From positions 367,501 to 431,500 of the forward strand of contig LSRY02000001.1 of the NCBI GenBank assembly GCA_001643675.2: a DNA stretch of 64,000 nt, written 5' to 3'. The stretch is from Monocercomonoides exilis (lineage: Eukaryota > Preaxostyla > Oxymonadida > Polymastigidae). The notes beneath the pieces were generated by a model, which was not told the DNA's origin, searched no databases, and worked only from the letters and a program-made list of their open reading frames with translations. The position numbers were made by a program, and so were the translations under genes. Below, piece after piece: positions 24,072-35,600 of this stretch (the stretch's first letter is position 1; each line of letters opens with the position of its first letter).

Positions 24072-24710
24072 ATGGGAACCGGACTCGCAACCGAACCTTG
24101 CGCAGCTCCGCTGACTGGTTGCCCTCCGAGTGCAATTCCCTCAATAGCAGGGAGTTATTCCGCTTCCCAATCAAGCGTTCAGTCGGAGCTTGATGGCCGG
24201 ACAGATCCAACACGAATTGAAGAAGATGAAGGAGAGTCTTCTTTGCAACAAGCATTTATCGAAATATTTGGACAGCCACCAGAGGTTTCACTTTACGATA
24301 TGCATCTTCCAGAGAATAAAATTAACGAAGCGCTTTCATTAATGAAAGATGAAGATTTTAGTCCTTTTATCCAGAATGCTCCACCACCATTTACAAGATC
24401 CAAAGTATTTTGGAAAGACGCGCTCGGTCGTGCAGGAGAACGAACAAAAACATATCTTTATCCGGCAATAAAGTCACTTATCTCGGCAAGCTCAACAATC
24501 AAGTCAGGAAATACAACAAAAGAAATGATAGCAGATTCATGTTTGCTTTAATCCCAAGCTCTGAAAGAAGCTAGACACGTTAGAATACAAGCAAGATATG
24601 GGTTTTCTGAAGCAGAAAAAATGAAAGACGAGTTTTCATCATCGCTGTTAACTCAAAGACAAAAAGAAATTTTAGAAGAATCAAAGAAAACATCCTCAAA
24701 ATTGAGATAG
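24072..24710 (+). pseudogene. DIRS gag-like ORF
   Basis: Starts MGTGLATEPCAAPLTG and continues through the motif QAFIEIFGQPPEVSLYDMHL to a TAA at 24549-24551. The same frame then continues (SQALKEARHVRIQARYGF) to TAG 24710. The element at 59.7-63.7 kb carries the equivalent ALQEARHSRIQVEYGF without a stop, so the TAA is a premature stop. Confidence 0.65.
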
Positions 24711-24952
24711 GGATCGGCAAGTATTACAAATTCATATGCAAGGAAGAAACAAACCAGGGGAATTCAAAGTGGAACAAAGAATTATCGGTTTTTTCGAGAT
24801 TAGCCCCGGACGACCAGCACAAAACGATCATTCATTACAAGCAGCGCTCCAAGAGGTTACTCAAGAGGGAGTTCCGGGGACAAAGCAAAGTCTCAATAGA
24901 ACACAACTTAACAATTGGCGGAAGAACTGAGTTATTTGCCAAGGCTTGGAAA

Positions 24953-26803
24953 ATGGTGGGAGGAGAAAAGATGATCAAAAGAGGAGTTGTTCCGGTTTGG
25001 AGGAGTGCCAAAGCTCGCAAAACCCTTATCAACTCTCAGGTAAATTGCAGGAGACCGAAGCAATCACAAGAAGCAAGGGAAGCTTTGTCGGGGTTAATCA
25101 AAGTTCAAGTGAAAACGGGAATTCTCAGGAAAATCACCAAAAACCAAGTGAAATTTGTCAATCCAATATTTGTAGTCAGGAAAAGGAACGGGAGCTGGAG
25201 ACAGATTGTGGATTGCAGGAGGTTAAACAATGCGATAAAAACAATTCACTTCAAACAAGAGGATCATCGATCTGTGGAGAGAATAATAAAGAAGGGGGAT
25301 TTCGCAGTCACATTGGATTTAAGCCAAGTGTACTATCTCATCAAGGTTTCCGAGGATTTCACTCCTTTTCTAAGCTTCGAATTCAACAAAGAATTTTATT
25401 GCTTCACCAGCATGCCTTTCGGTTACAAGGACTCTCCAAGAATATTCACAAAAATTATGAGAAAGGTCATTGCTTTCATTCGGGAAAGATGGAAGATGAA
25501 AGCTGTCGCATGCTTGGACGACGTAGTCTTGCTCCATCAGGACAAGCAAGAACTAAAGAGAATCACACAAGAAGTTATAAGTCTGTTTCAGAAGCTTGGA
25601 CTAATTGTGAATCTGGAAAAGAGCCACATAGAACCATCAAATCGTTTTTCATTCCTCGGATATTCATAAGACACTTCCAACTTCACCTTAGCGTTTGAGA
25701 AAGGCAGAAAGAAAGAATTGCTTACGGAATGCTACAGATGGAGGCGCCGAGCACTGAAATGCAAGCAAACAAGAGTGAGAGATTTCGCGTCGTTCATTGG
25801 CAAGCTAAGTGCAACTCGCTTCGTTTTCAAGGAAGCTTCACTCCTTCTTCCATCGATGAACATGCTGCTGAACAGAATGGTCAGAAAGGTGGGGTGGAAA
25901 GGAAGAATGAGAGTCAACCCATCAATCCTTCCGAGCATTCAAAAATGGATATCGAGACTGAGTGCGAACAAACCGAGACAAATTTGCCCAATATTCCAAC
26001 CTCAAGCAACCTTAACGACAGATACATCAGAGAGAGCTGTGGGAGCGGTCCTGCTAATGAACAACAAGAAATACGATTTCCATCAATCGCTTCCAGGGAA
26101 GTTGAGATGCTAGAGCTCGAATTACAGGGAATTATATGCAATTAATCGAGTACTCAACCCTTTCAGATATATTCTTCAGGCGAACAAAGCCCACAGTTTG
26201 CTAATCAGATTAGGCAATACAACAGCAGTTTTCAATGTCAATCGATGGAATGCAGGAACAAATCTCAGGAAGTTGCTAATGAAAATATGGACATTTGTTC
26301 AGAACAGTCGCATTTAGATAAAAGCCCAACACTTGCAAGGAACGAAGAATGTCAGAGCAGATTCTCTATCCAGGCTAGAAAGAGGGGGAGATTACTCCAT
26401 TAAACAAGAAGAGTTAAACGAGATCATGGAAAACCTCAATCTCAAAATAACAATGGATGCGTTCGCAACAAAGGAGAATACGAAAGCGGACCGATTGTGC
26501 GGTCCAGGAAGCACACTCAACGAAGATGGACTCCAGCAATCATGGAAAAGAGGCGTTATTTTAGCCCATCCGCCGATTCCACTAATAGTCCCAACGGTTG
26601 TGAAATCAATAGAGGAAAATGCACATGTTCTTCTGATTCCAGATTGGAGAGGGCAGAGATGGGAACCACTGATAAGAATGTCGAGACACTGCGAATGGAG
26701 ATGGAAAGAACAGAACCAGGTTTTGAAGGAAGGAAGATGGATGAAACGGATGGAAGCAAGTCTACCGCCAGGCAGAATGAGAATAGTTCTTATCAATCCT
26801 TAG
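24953..26803 (+). pseudogene. DIRS reverse transcriptase/RNase H
   Basis: RT motifs in order: FVNPIFVVRKRNGSWRQIVD, TLDLSQVYYLIKV, SMPFGYKDSPRIF and the catalytic ACLDDVVLL, where the usual aromatic of YLDD is Cys. RNase H follows (TLTTDTSERAVGAVL and AVFNVNRWNAG), then the DIRS C-terminal region VILAHPPIPLIVP. The frame is continuous but interrupted by TAA 25667-25669, TAG 26111-26113 and TAG 26315-26317. Alignment with the other DIRS places these at W, Q and N, so they are not consistent with one reassigned codon. I conclude the copy is inactive. Confidence 0.75.
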
Positions 26804-27908
26804 AATCGCAAGGAGAAGAATGGTTTCGGAGAATGCTTGTTTCAAAGGGATATTCCGAAAGGGTAATCGATGAATGCAAAAAAAGCGTTGCAGAAAACAC
26901 ACGGAAAGGATATTCATATAGTTATGCGCGTTTCAGTGAAATATGGGAAGATAATAGGAACGGAGAACCACCGGAAGCATGGAGTGAGTGGGTTGAAAAA
27001 TGCACTTCCATTTTCATTAGCCTGAAAGACAAAGGGACAAAGACTTCGACGCTCAAACAAACATGTGCCGCATTATCGCTAATCTCAGAATTACTGTACA
27101 ATAGATGCCTTGGAGAATCTGCACTCATGCAAAGACTATTAAAAACATTACGGAGATCAGAAAATAGGAAGAAAAAAGACAAACCAGACATCTGGAACCC
27201 ACAACTCCTGCTGCAGAAAATAACTCATTTGGAGAAAACAGGAATCTTGACTTTCACGAATTGACAAAAAAGTCCATTTGCACATGTGTGTTGTTCTCTG
27301 CTTGTCGCTTCATGGAGCTGGAAAGGATAAACCTTCAGAATTCAAATATTAAAGGTGATTCAACATAGCCAGATTCACAATTAAAAACATCAACAGAACG
27401 GACAGATATTATCATCCCGTTTATAAAAGAACATCCGCTTGTGTGTCTAGCAGCTTCAGTGTAGGAACTATGGAACAGAATCAAGAAGTCTCATCCAAAT
27501 GCAACTTCACTATTTATTGATGAAACAACCCATCTTTCCCTCTCTGCAAGAAGGATTCGTAATTATGTGGCTGAAATGCTACAGGATGCTGGGATTCCGA
27601 AGTGTTTCGGGCCTTACTCATTGAAGCATGCGTTTATCACTGTGCAAACGATGGCGGGAATTCCCTTAGCCCAAATTGCTAAGTTTGCCAGACTCTCTCC
27701 AAGAAGCAATTCAATCACAAAGCATTTCGTCCAAACAGATGTGTCAAGCAAGCTGGCCCACGTGATAGCAAGATGCAATTCAACTATTCTCCAACCTGAA
27801 GAAAGTGGATCTGAGTCAGAGTCCGATTCAGATTCTGAGGCGGAATCCGATTCTGAAACAAATTCCAGTTCAAAATCAGAAGAGCAAACACCAACAAAGG
27901 AAATATGA
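26497..27908 (+). pseudogene. DIRS tyrosine recombinase
   Basis: It overlaps the RT/RNase H frame. The N-terminal SAM-like domain includes AENTRKGYSYSYARFSEIW. The catalytic domain contains FSACRFMELERI (first Arg) and YSLKHAFITVQTMAGIP. The final segment reads SITKHFVQ where the second DIRS has TPTRSYFK, so the nucleophilic Tyr appears lost. A frame break lies near 27240, and TAG codons interrupt the catalytic domain (near 27369 and 27461). A Ser/Glu/Asp-rich tail ends at 27908. A further frame at 27905-28165 runs into the terminal repeat. Confidence 0.7.
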
Positions 27909-28384
27909 AAAACGGAGATCAAAAACAACAAACAGTATTTGCATACCCAGATAAAGTAAAGGAACCAGAGGACAACGAAGAAAACAATGCTTCACAGACA
28001 GTTATCAGCGAGGCTAAGATTGAATTCATTATCCGCACAAGATCTCAAAGAAGAAAAGAAATGGAAAAGAAGCAACACGAAGAAAAGAATATTATTCCAA
28101 ACTTATTAACATTGTCAAATCTTCCCAATTATCTATGCTCTCAAAAATACAAGAGAAGGAAGTGAAATAAATGTTTTCTCTTTCAATTTAAAAAATTTGA
28201 CATTTATAAAAATTTTTTAAAAAATAAAAATTTCTATAATTTTTCTTTCGCACAAGAAAATAATGACAACACAAGAATATCTCCGATTCAAAAGTGAAAA
28301 ACGATTTTCACAGAATTTCGTGAGAAAGATAACAAAATTTCGTTGAGTTTCAGACAATTGTTAATTCGAACTCAAAAATTATAA

Positions 28385-28829
28385 CTGTCTAAACCGGATA
28401 TTATCACATTGAATATAATCAACATCTGTTATAGTCACATTTTTCCATGCACTGACATTTTTGGCCTATTTTTCATTCATTTTCCATCGCATATAATCAC
28501 GGGGCTGAATAGATATAATCACATTTTTTATTACTATGGGTGATTTTTTCAATGAAAAATCTATTTTTTGATCGAAATTTTCAATTTTTCGATTTTTCAA
28601 AAATGTACTCAAATAAGTTAAAATTATATGTATTTATGATCAAAATTGTTCAAGTGAAAAAAGTGTATTTGTGCAGAATTACCAAAAATAAAAAAAACGA
28701 CTCATAATTAATTATTTATAAAATAAATTGATATTTTTTCAATGAAAAGCTTTATCGTGTATAATCACAATCGGATATAGTCACAAAAAGTTGTGCAAAA
28801 ACCGATGTGATTATATCCGGTTTAGACTG
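28385..28829. mobile_element. 445-bp MITE, right copy
   Basis: Exact-length mirror of 11304-11748. Its outer end (CCGGTTTAGACTG at 28829) is the right limit of the inverted duplication. Confidence 0.7.
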
Positions 28830-28924
28830 TTCCAGTTTTAACAGAACAAAACGAAGAAATTTCTGAGGATTCGATGGAAGTTAGCGATGGAGCGGAGCAT
28901 TCTGAATATGAACCCAAACAATAA
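28830..28924 (+). pseudogene. Orphan C-terminal coding fragment
   Basis: Directly beyond the MITE an open frame reads PVLTEQNEEISEDSMEVSDG and on to AEHSEYEPKQ before TAA. Codon use and acidic composition look like a genuine protein tail. No upstream part is visible on either side of the duplication, so this is a gene end cut off at the MITE junction or at a misjoin. Confidence 0.45.
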
Positions 28925-29511
28925 ACAGTTGCATTGATAAAGTTATATTTGTTAAGAAATATTTGTTTTCACATCAATATCAAATTGCAAAATTTTTTGA
29001 AAATTTGATTGAAATTTTTAAAAAAATTTTTTGATCAAAAAATTAATAATACAAAAAATATATTTTTTTTTTCGAGTTTCCGCAAATAGTTTAAAGAAAA
29101 AAACATATGTGCTCTACACGTTATCATCATAGCTTCAACATATGTTGATTTTATTCACAGTCGTGTATTGTGCATTAACCCAGAAATAATCAATGATAAA
29201 ATACAGACCCAATTATTAGACATAGCAAAAAAATTTTAGCAAATAAAACTTTTTTTTGATTGAAGACAATCATTTTTCATTTTTTGGAAAGAATGAACAA
29301 AAACAAATTATTGAAAAAGCCAATGGAACAATTAACAGATCAAACATCAACAGATTCATATACGATATTGTTCATTTAATCGATATCTTGCATATTTTTC
29401 TTTATCAGTTACAAAAAAACATTCAAAGATCATGCCCATATAAAAGTTTCCCAATATGAAAATACGAATTTTTGGCTTTCGCATATTATTTGGGAAGCAA
29501 ACGCTCTTATT
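28925..29511. other. AT-rich intergenic region
   Basis: No repeat, RNA or coding feature recognised. It presumably contains the promoter of the downstream gene. Confidence 0.5.
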
Positions 29512-32116
29512 ATGAAGAACATTTTGAATGTCCTGCATTTATGCAGGTATATTTGTGCAATTATATTTTCATTGGAAGCAAAATCGCCAGACAACTCGTT
29601 TCAGCGAGTAAAGCATGCGCCATCAGCAAAAGGTGAGACGGTGGAGGAACTGGAGATCACTCCACACTTTTTGAGCTTGGACGAGATTACACAGGATGAG
29701 AGCTTCATGAAAAGACAGGAAATTTCCTTTGGAAGTGAAAGTGTTGGCCCACTTGATGTTGTACCGGAATATAAAGGTTTGCGATAGAAGTGAATAACTG
29801 TACCATGAATTATCTTGTTTGGAAAAATTAAGGGAGCTTACGAGGAGATGAAAGTCTTGAATTTAGCGGGTCATGCTTTGCTGAGATGAATGGAGAACTG
29901 GAGATGGATGAAGGTGGAATGACGATTATGCTGAATTCATCAAAGGCCCGCAGTGCACTGTGCAAAGAAGTGTTGGTGTTTTTGACCCCAGGAAGATTGT
30001 CGTCATGCGCAGTGATAAAGAAGGGAATGCATAAAATCCGACTCAAAGGCTGGAGGGACAAGAAGGAGAAAGAGCTTGTGAAGCAAGAAGGAGTTCATTG
30101 CTTTGTTATTAATGAGGGGTTTGCAACTGCTTATTACAGTTACGAATAAAGAGATTTTGATGTTTTTAATGATTTGAACGGAACTATTTTGAAATGTTTT
30201 TGCGAATATGAATGGTTGCTCTTGGGGGGTTCAACACGATATCCATCAGGACGGTGCCATTTCTGAAGAGTGCATGGAAAGTGTTCAGTCTTGCATCAGC
30301 TGCAAAAAAAGCGAACCAAACAGCACTGTTGGAGTTCGAGAGGCAGCAGCTGAACATGACTTTTGTTGGGAGGGATGAGAATATTGTTCTGTATGAAGTG
30401 GAGCCGAAGATCAAAAGCGGGGATCTTCTGGCCTGTAACATTTTGAGTGCGACAAATGTGATGGGAACAGTGTTCTACGGTGCACGAGTATCTCATATTG
30501 CAGGTGTGAAGTAGAGGAGATACTGAGCTGGTTATTTTCGTTTTCTCTTTCAAAGAAAAACAATTCGTATTTTCTATCTTTCGTAATTTCATTTCGACTA
30601 TCTCTTTTTATAAATATTGCCTTTTGGAATTTGCTCTGATTCAAACTGTGGATTGATGGACGCTGTGCATCTTTTGTTACTCAGCGTGCCTTAGAGACAA
30701 ATATGGGAAATTGTATGTGGTGGAGCACACAAGCTCTACATTCTTCAATGTGCCGACACCACCTTGGGGCAATGGATTTCGAAAGGTGTGTAAATGCTCT
30801 CTGATGTTTTTCTTTGTGAATAAAGTTGGAGTTAGGAATAAATGTTTTAATTGTAAGGAGTTTTATTTTATTTTATTTTATTTTATTTTTTTTTGCTTTT
30901 GTTGTTGTTGATTTAAAAACTTCGTTTGATGATTTTTCTTTTGCTGAATTTTTGTGATTATCGTATCCTTTTGATTTTCTTATTCAAATCATGCCCTTTT
31001 TATTTTTCTTTGTTGTTAATCATTCATTCATTAATTTTTCAAATTTCTTTTGCACCAGACACCCTTCAAAGAATGGGTGAGCATTTACGCTGCACACAAC
31101 TACTCTGTTGCCTGGCTGCCGCTGGCTCCGGGGCTTTCAAAGAAGTTCAATTCAGAAGCAGCGTGGGAGTGGTTTGAGGAGAACGTGCAGCCATTCGGGA
31201 TGACGCGGCTTTTCACGCTGCCTGTGGACAACGGCGGAGAAAAGAATCTGCCGCATTTTCTGTCTGAGCACTCGCTGACACTTGTTGCAGCACTTGCAGA
31301 GCGAATAAAGCCTGCAGCGATTCAGGAGGTGCTGTGGGAGCCGATCAGCATGCGCTTGTACCAGGTGTACAGGCAGGAGCCCTGCTCGGGGGTTTTGGAG
31401 TGTTTGGGGAGATTGTCGGATCTGAATTTGACACTGATGGAAGCTCTTGCAATTCCTGAAGACGAGAAATGGAAGTACAAAGTTTGTTCATGCTGTTGTT
31501 ATGATATATCTTTCAAAACATATATTTAATAAACACAAATGATTGATTTTTTATATCATTTTACGATTTCTCTGTTTTTTTTTTTTTCCTTTAAATTTTC
31601 ACTGGTTGATAAATATAATTTTCTTCTCTTCTCTTCTCTCTTTTTTTGCTGTTATTTGCGCTGTGGTTGTATTGTTCGCACAATCAGAACGGAGAGTCTT
31701 ATTTCTGCTCCACATTTGTGATGAAGCTTTTGAGAGCAGGCGGTCTGTTTCAATCGATAAAGTTCAATGCAACTGAACTGACTCCGAAAGACATATGCTC
31801 TGTATGTTTTTTTAGTCTTTTTATTTTATTATTTGTGAATATTTTTGGGTTGCTAATCTCTTTCAATTTATGTGTGTATCTTCTATGTGGTTCTTTCGCT
31901 CTCTCTCCTCAGCTGAAGATATTTGACACTCATCCAAAAACACGTCTTCCTGCTGTATGCCACAAGACGCTGAATGTTTCAAGACCCTACTGCCAAATTA
32001 TGGGAGGTTATGTCTTGGAAGTGCAGGACTTCAACACAATTGAGCCGCATAACAACATGTTCAGCTCTTGTTCTGCCAGAGATCCTGATTGGCATGTTTG
32101 GCCTGATGGATGCTGA
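29512..32116 (+). CDS. Seven-exon protein with permuted papain-like (NlpC/P60-type) amidase layout, 544 aa
   Basis: Exons: 29512-29776, 29845-30118, 30250-30503, 30685-30785, 31059-31481, 31688-31801 and 31913-32116. All introns are GT-AG (donors GTTTGC, GTTTGC, GTGTGA, GTGTGT, GTTTGT, GTATGT), and the spliced length is exactly 545 codons. The N-terminus MKNILNVLHLCRYICAIIFS could be a signal peptide. The C-terminal half shows the circularly permuted papain order: GDLLACNILS, then HIAACLRDKYGKLYVVEHTS (candidate catalytic His and acidic residue), a long insert (TPFKEWVSIYAAHNYSVAWL), then NGESYFCSTFVMKLLRAGGL with Cys as nucleophile at the start of a helix. YiiX/YebB-like and LRAT-type hydrolases share this order. 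I infer a secreted or endolysosomal thiol hydrolase acting on amides or lipids, for example of engulfed bacteria. The substrate is unknown. The start Met is the least certain part. Confidence 0.7.
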
Positions 32117-32618
32117 TTGGGGTTTTGTTCCAATGTGTCACAAAACGTTGGCCTCATTATTTTTTTAAGAAAAAAATTCATCATTTGCATTTTGCATGAT
32201 AACTTTTATATTTTTATCTTTTTGTTCTCTGAACATTTTTTAACAAAATTCAATAAGCATTTTCTGATTGCTTCATTCTTTTTGCATAATTTCAGAGAAA
32301 TGGATTTAACGTGTTGCTTTTTTGTTGTGAATGGACTAAGTTCAATAGTGTAATTCTAGTAGAAAAGTCATATTTTATTGCACTTTTCGAATTTTCTCTT
32401 TTTTGATTGAGCGGTTTTTTTATCTCTGTGATTTTTAATCAGGACATATTTTTATGTTGGTTAACGACAATATTTTGAATTGCAAGTTTTTGCAATAAAA
32501 AAGTATAACTTTTATTATTTTTTTGAATTTTTTTTTAACTTAAGCATTAATAATGATGAAAAACAAAAAAAAATGAATTGAAAAGAACAATAAAAAAACA
32601 TTCCAGCCTTAAAGTTAT
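32117..32618. other. Convergent 3' intergenic region
   Basis: About 500 bases between the 3' ends of two convergent genes. AT-rich, nothing recognised. Confidence 0.6.
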
Positions 32619-35600
32619 TCAACGAATTCGAAGGATTCTAATTAAATAATTCCATTCTCTTTCAAAAGTTTGCCTTGTTTTGATGTCTTTTGATAATTTT
32701 AAACTAATGTCAGATGCTATCTCTTTTTCACTTGCCCCAAACATATTTCCAGGAAGGGCTTCTCTAATTCTTGAAAAAATGTTTTTCTTTCGCTTTGCTT
32801 TTTCCTCTTTAATCTTTGTCTCCTCAATCTCCTTTTCCGTTGCCAGACGCTTTTGAACGATTTGAGAAATAGTTACAACTGTTTGAAAAAGATCTGTTTG
32901 CCTAAAGAAGTTTATGCGTTGTAATTTCGCATTAAACATCTTTGCAGCAAAATGTGCAACCAATGCATTTTGTTCGCTTGTCGAATGAAATCGCTTTAGC
33001 AGTTCGCACAGAAGCTGGCAAAAGAGATATCCAGGCTGATGTTTGATATTCACGCTCGAAAATTTAGCACTTGAATCTGAAATTCTTGACAAAGGAATTG
33101 TGTAACGAGTTTTTTGCATTGAGAATGCTGAATCAAGTCGTGATGCTTTATCGAGAGGCGATGAATTCATATCACTCAGTGAATCTGAAGTGTGCCTGCG
33201 TTGCCTGTCAAAAGGAAAAGGCGTATTTATTGAATCAACAGGTTGTAAGCTTCTATATGGAAATAGAGAATCTCTCCTTGCTCCTTCTCGAATCTCTGTC
33301 TCATGTTCCGAATCATCCAATTGAGAAGACGATTCCAAATTGTCCAATTCCCACAACGTGCTCTTCTTTGAATAGCTTTCTTTTCTTGAATTGCTAATAT
33401 TCCACAAGCTTTCTGCTGAACCTTCATGGGAAGAGATGTTGTTCAAAATTGACAGTGAATAAAAAATTGGTTGCTTCATTGGCTCGCTTCGATTCTCTCC
33501 AATTAGAAACCGGAAAAGTGCATGAGCTCCTCCATTTTCGACTATTGATTTGCAGCATTGTGACGATTGTCCAGAGAAAAAGTCTATAAAAGATATTTGA
33601 AGAAAATCAGAAATCACGTTTTTCATACAGGATTTTCAAGAAAAATGAAAAAATTAATTAACAAATTAATAATAATCATACCAAGTTGCTGAACAGATTC
33701 TAAGATAGAATCCAATCTGTTTGTCGATATTAGTTGGTTCAAAGGTTTCATCCAAAGAGGATCTTCAGCTAACTCTGTCTCTGCAATTACACTTTCGTTT
33801 GGAACAGAATCAGACAATTGCTTTCGCAAAGGAAGCACCGAAGATGAAACAGGGATGGAAGCTTCTTGCTTTGTTGAAGAATTCGAAAGAGAAACAGTTG
33901 ATTGACGTGGTGTTTGAAACGTAGACCGCTGCACATGAGCACTTCTTGAATGAGTTGTGCTAACAGGAGCAGATACAAACGACACTTGTGAAATGGATTG
34001 AGGCGAAGATAAGGGCTGCTTAAGTGGTGTTGGCGTTTTCACTCTTGAATCTGCAAACAACGATGAGCTCGATGATGCAGCTGACAGTCTTCTGCTTTCC
34101 AACGTTATTGTTTTTCTTACAGCTTTCATTTGCGTTCTTGTTTCAACAAATTCTGTCTTTTCTGTTAAACTTCTCCTTTCAGTGTTTGTTGAAATTTGAG
34201 GTGTTAAAGAACGAGAAGCAATCTGATCTTTTTCCTTCTCTTTATTCAGATACACTGTCATTGGAGTGATAGCTTTATGAAGCTGATCTTCTTTCATCGT
34301 CAACGGCGTCTTGGATGAGGCAAATGGGGATGGAGACGAAGGATTTCTTGTTTCCAGTGTTAAAGCTCGAATTCTCGGTGTTTGCCTCAAGCTTGAATCC
34401 TTTCTCGCATCTCTTTCTCGAATAATCCCATCAGCATTCATCAGCTTCATAATTTGCTCCAATTGCTTCTGCTGCTCTTCTTTCCTTTTTATCATCGCTC
34501 TTCTTTGCTCAACGAGATGCTGTCTTCTCTTGGCCTTCTCAGCTTTATGAAGAGCTTTTTGCTTCTCCTTTTCCTCTTTCACTTTCCTTTTCCAGTTCTT
34601 TCTGTGCATGAAATTCCTGAAGCATCGCTGAATAATAACTGCGCTTTTTTTCATTCGCAAATATCGCTGCCTGTGAAAATGTTTCCTCCACATTGTTTGA
34701 ATCAGAATAGCTGAATGATCCCTCTTTCTTTTTTCCTCTCCGAAGTCACTTTTTAATTTATTTGTTTCTATTTCTTCAATATCCATTTCATTGTTTGGCT
34801 TTACAGTGGTTCTTTTTGAAGAAATGAAAGATGATGTAATTTCTGTCATTCTGGAAGGATTTTGTTTGGAGCCAAGAGCAAACGGTTCATTTGAAGGGGG
34901 ATATGAAGGCAAAGATGTTGCTCCATTCTGCTGTGATAAATAACTTGCAGAAGGATGCTCCTGAAATTCGTTAAATCCTCTTCCAGGAGTCACCAAATTT
35001 TGTTCAGTTTCCGTTTCCATAGCAATTGAATTTGGATTTGCCATTGCTGTTGTTGCGATATGTGCTTGCATTGAATGTGATGTGCTGATGAATGTTGAAG
35101 GAGATCGAGTTACAATTGGTGAAGTGGCTGTAGAAACAAACGAAGACGTAGCATTAAATTTTGGCTGCGAGGAGATGTCATTCAATTGTCCACTGTGATT
35201 TGCATAAGATGAAGGAGATTGCACGTGATTAACGGGTGATGCTTGTTGATTCAAGACAAAAGGCATCTGGTTTTGTGCTGTTGATGAAATGTTTTGAGGT
35301 GAAAGTTGGTGTAATTGAGAAAATTGTGCGGGAGATTGAGAATTAAGTGGTTGTGAAATGCCAATAGGAGTAGAGATGGCTGGGGCCTGTGCTTGAGTCG
35401 AAAAAGGCTGAGACGCAGCCTCGGGATTGAAATGAAGAGGTGAAGTGTAATGAACTGAAGAATCTTTGAGTGATGCTGCGTTCAGCACAAATGGAGAGTA
35501 TTGCGAAGATGCAAGCGGCTGTTGCTGAAGCTGAATAAGTTGGCGAACAACTGGAGAACCGTTTTCAAGCTGGCTTGGCTGTAGAATGAAAACTGGCTGT

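Larger units (their letters stand above)
23970..28181 (+). mobile_element. DIRS-type retrotransposon, decayed copy in right arm
   Basis: Terminal repeats lie at 23970-24014 and 28137-28181 and are inverted relative to each other. Internal order is gag-like ORF, RT/RNase H, tyrosine recombinase. No DDE integrase or protease is visible, as expected for DIRS elements, which integrate through a circular intermediate. There is no obvious target duplication. Several in-frame stops and one frame break show that this lineage is not autonomous. Confidence 0.85.
11304..28829. repeat. Giant inverted duplication, arms about 8.6 kb
   Basis: Left arm is 11304 to about 19985 and right arm about 20203 to 28829. 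Both arms hold the same MITE, DIRS element and surface-protein gene in mirror image. Left plus right coordinates sum to 40133 at the outer end, 40140 over the DIRS, 40145 at the surface gene's 3' end and 40146 further in. The drift is due to single-base homopolymer differences, for example T9 versus A7 near 16.28/23.87 kb and T7 versus A6 near 19.03/21.12 kb. Beside the turn (right arm 20203-20560) agreement drops sharply, with many small deletions and substitutions. Confidence 0.9.

Noticed and set aside
24549-27463. Several in-frame TAA/TAG codons in the DIRS, suggesting a code in which TAR means Gln (known in Streblomastix).
   Set aside because: Large host ORFs contain no TAR. Aligned residues at these sites vary (I, W, Q, N), and the second DIRS also has a TGA in frame. 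Decay explains it.
11304-28829. The inverted duplication as one composite transposon bounded by MITE ends.
   Set aside because: No matching target duplication flanks 11304 and 28829, and the noisy turn argues against transposition.
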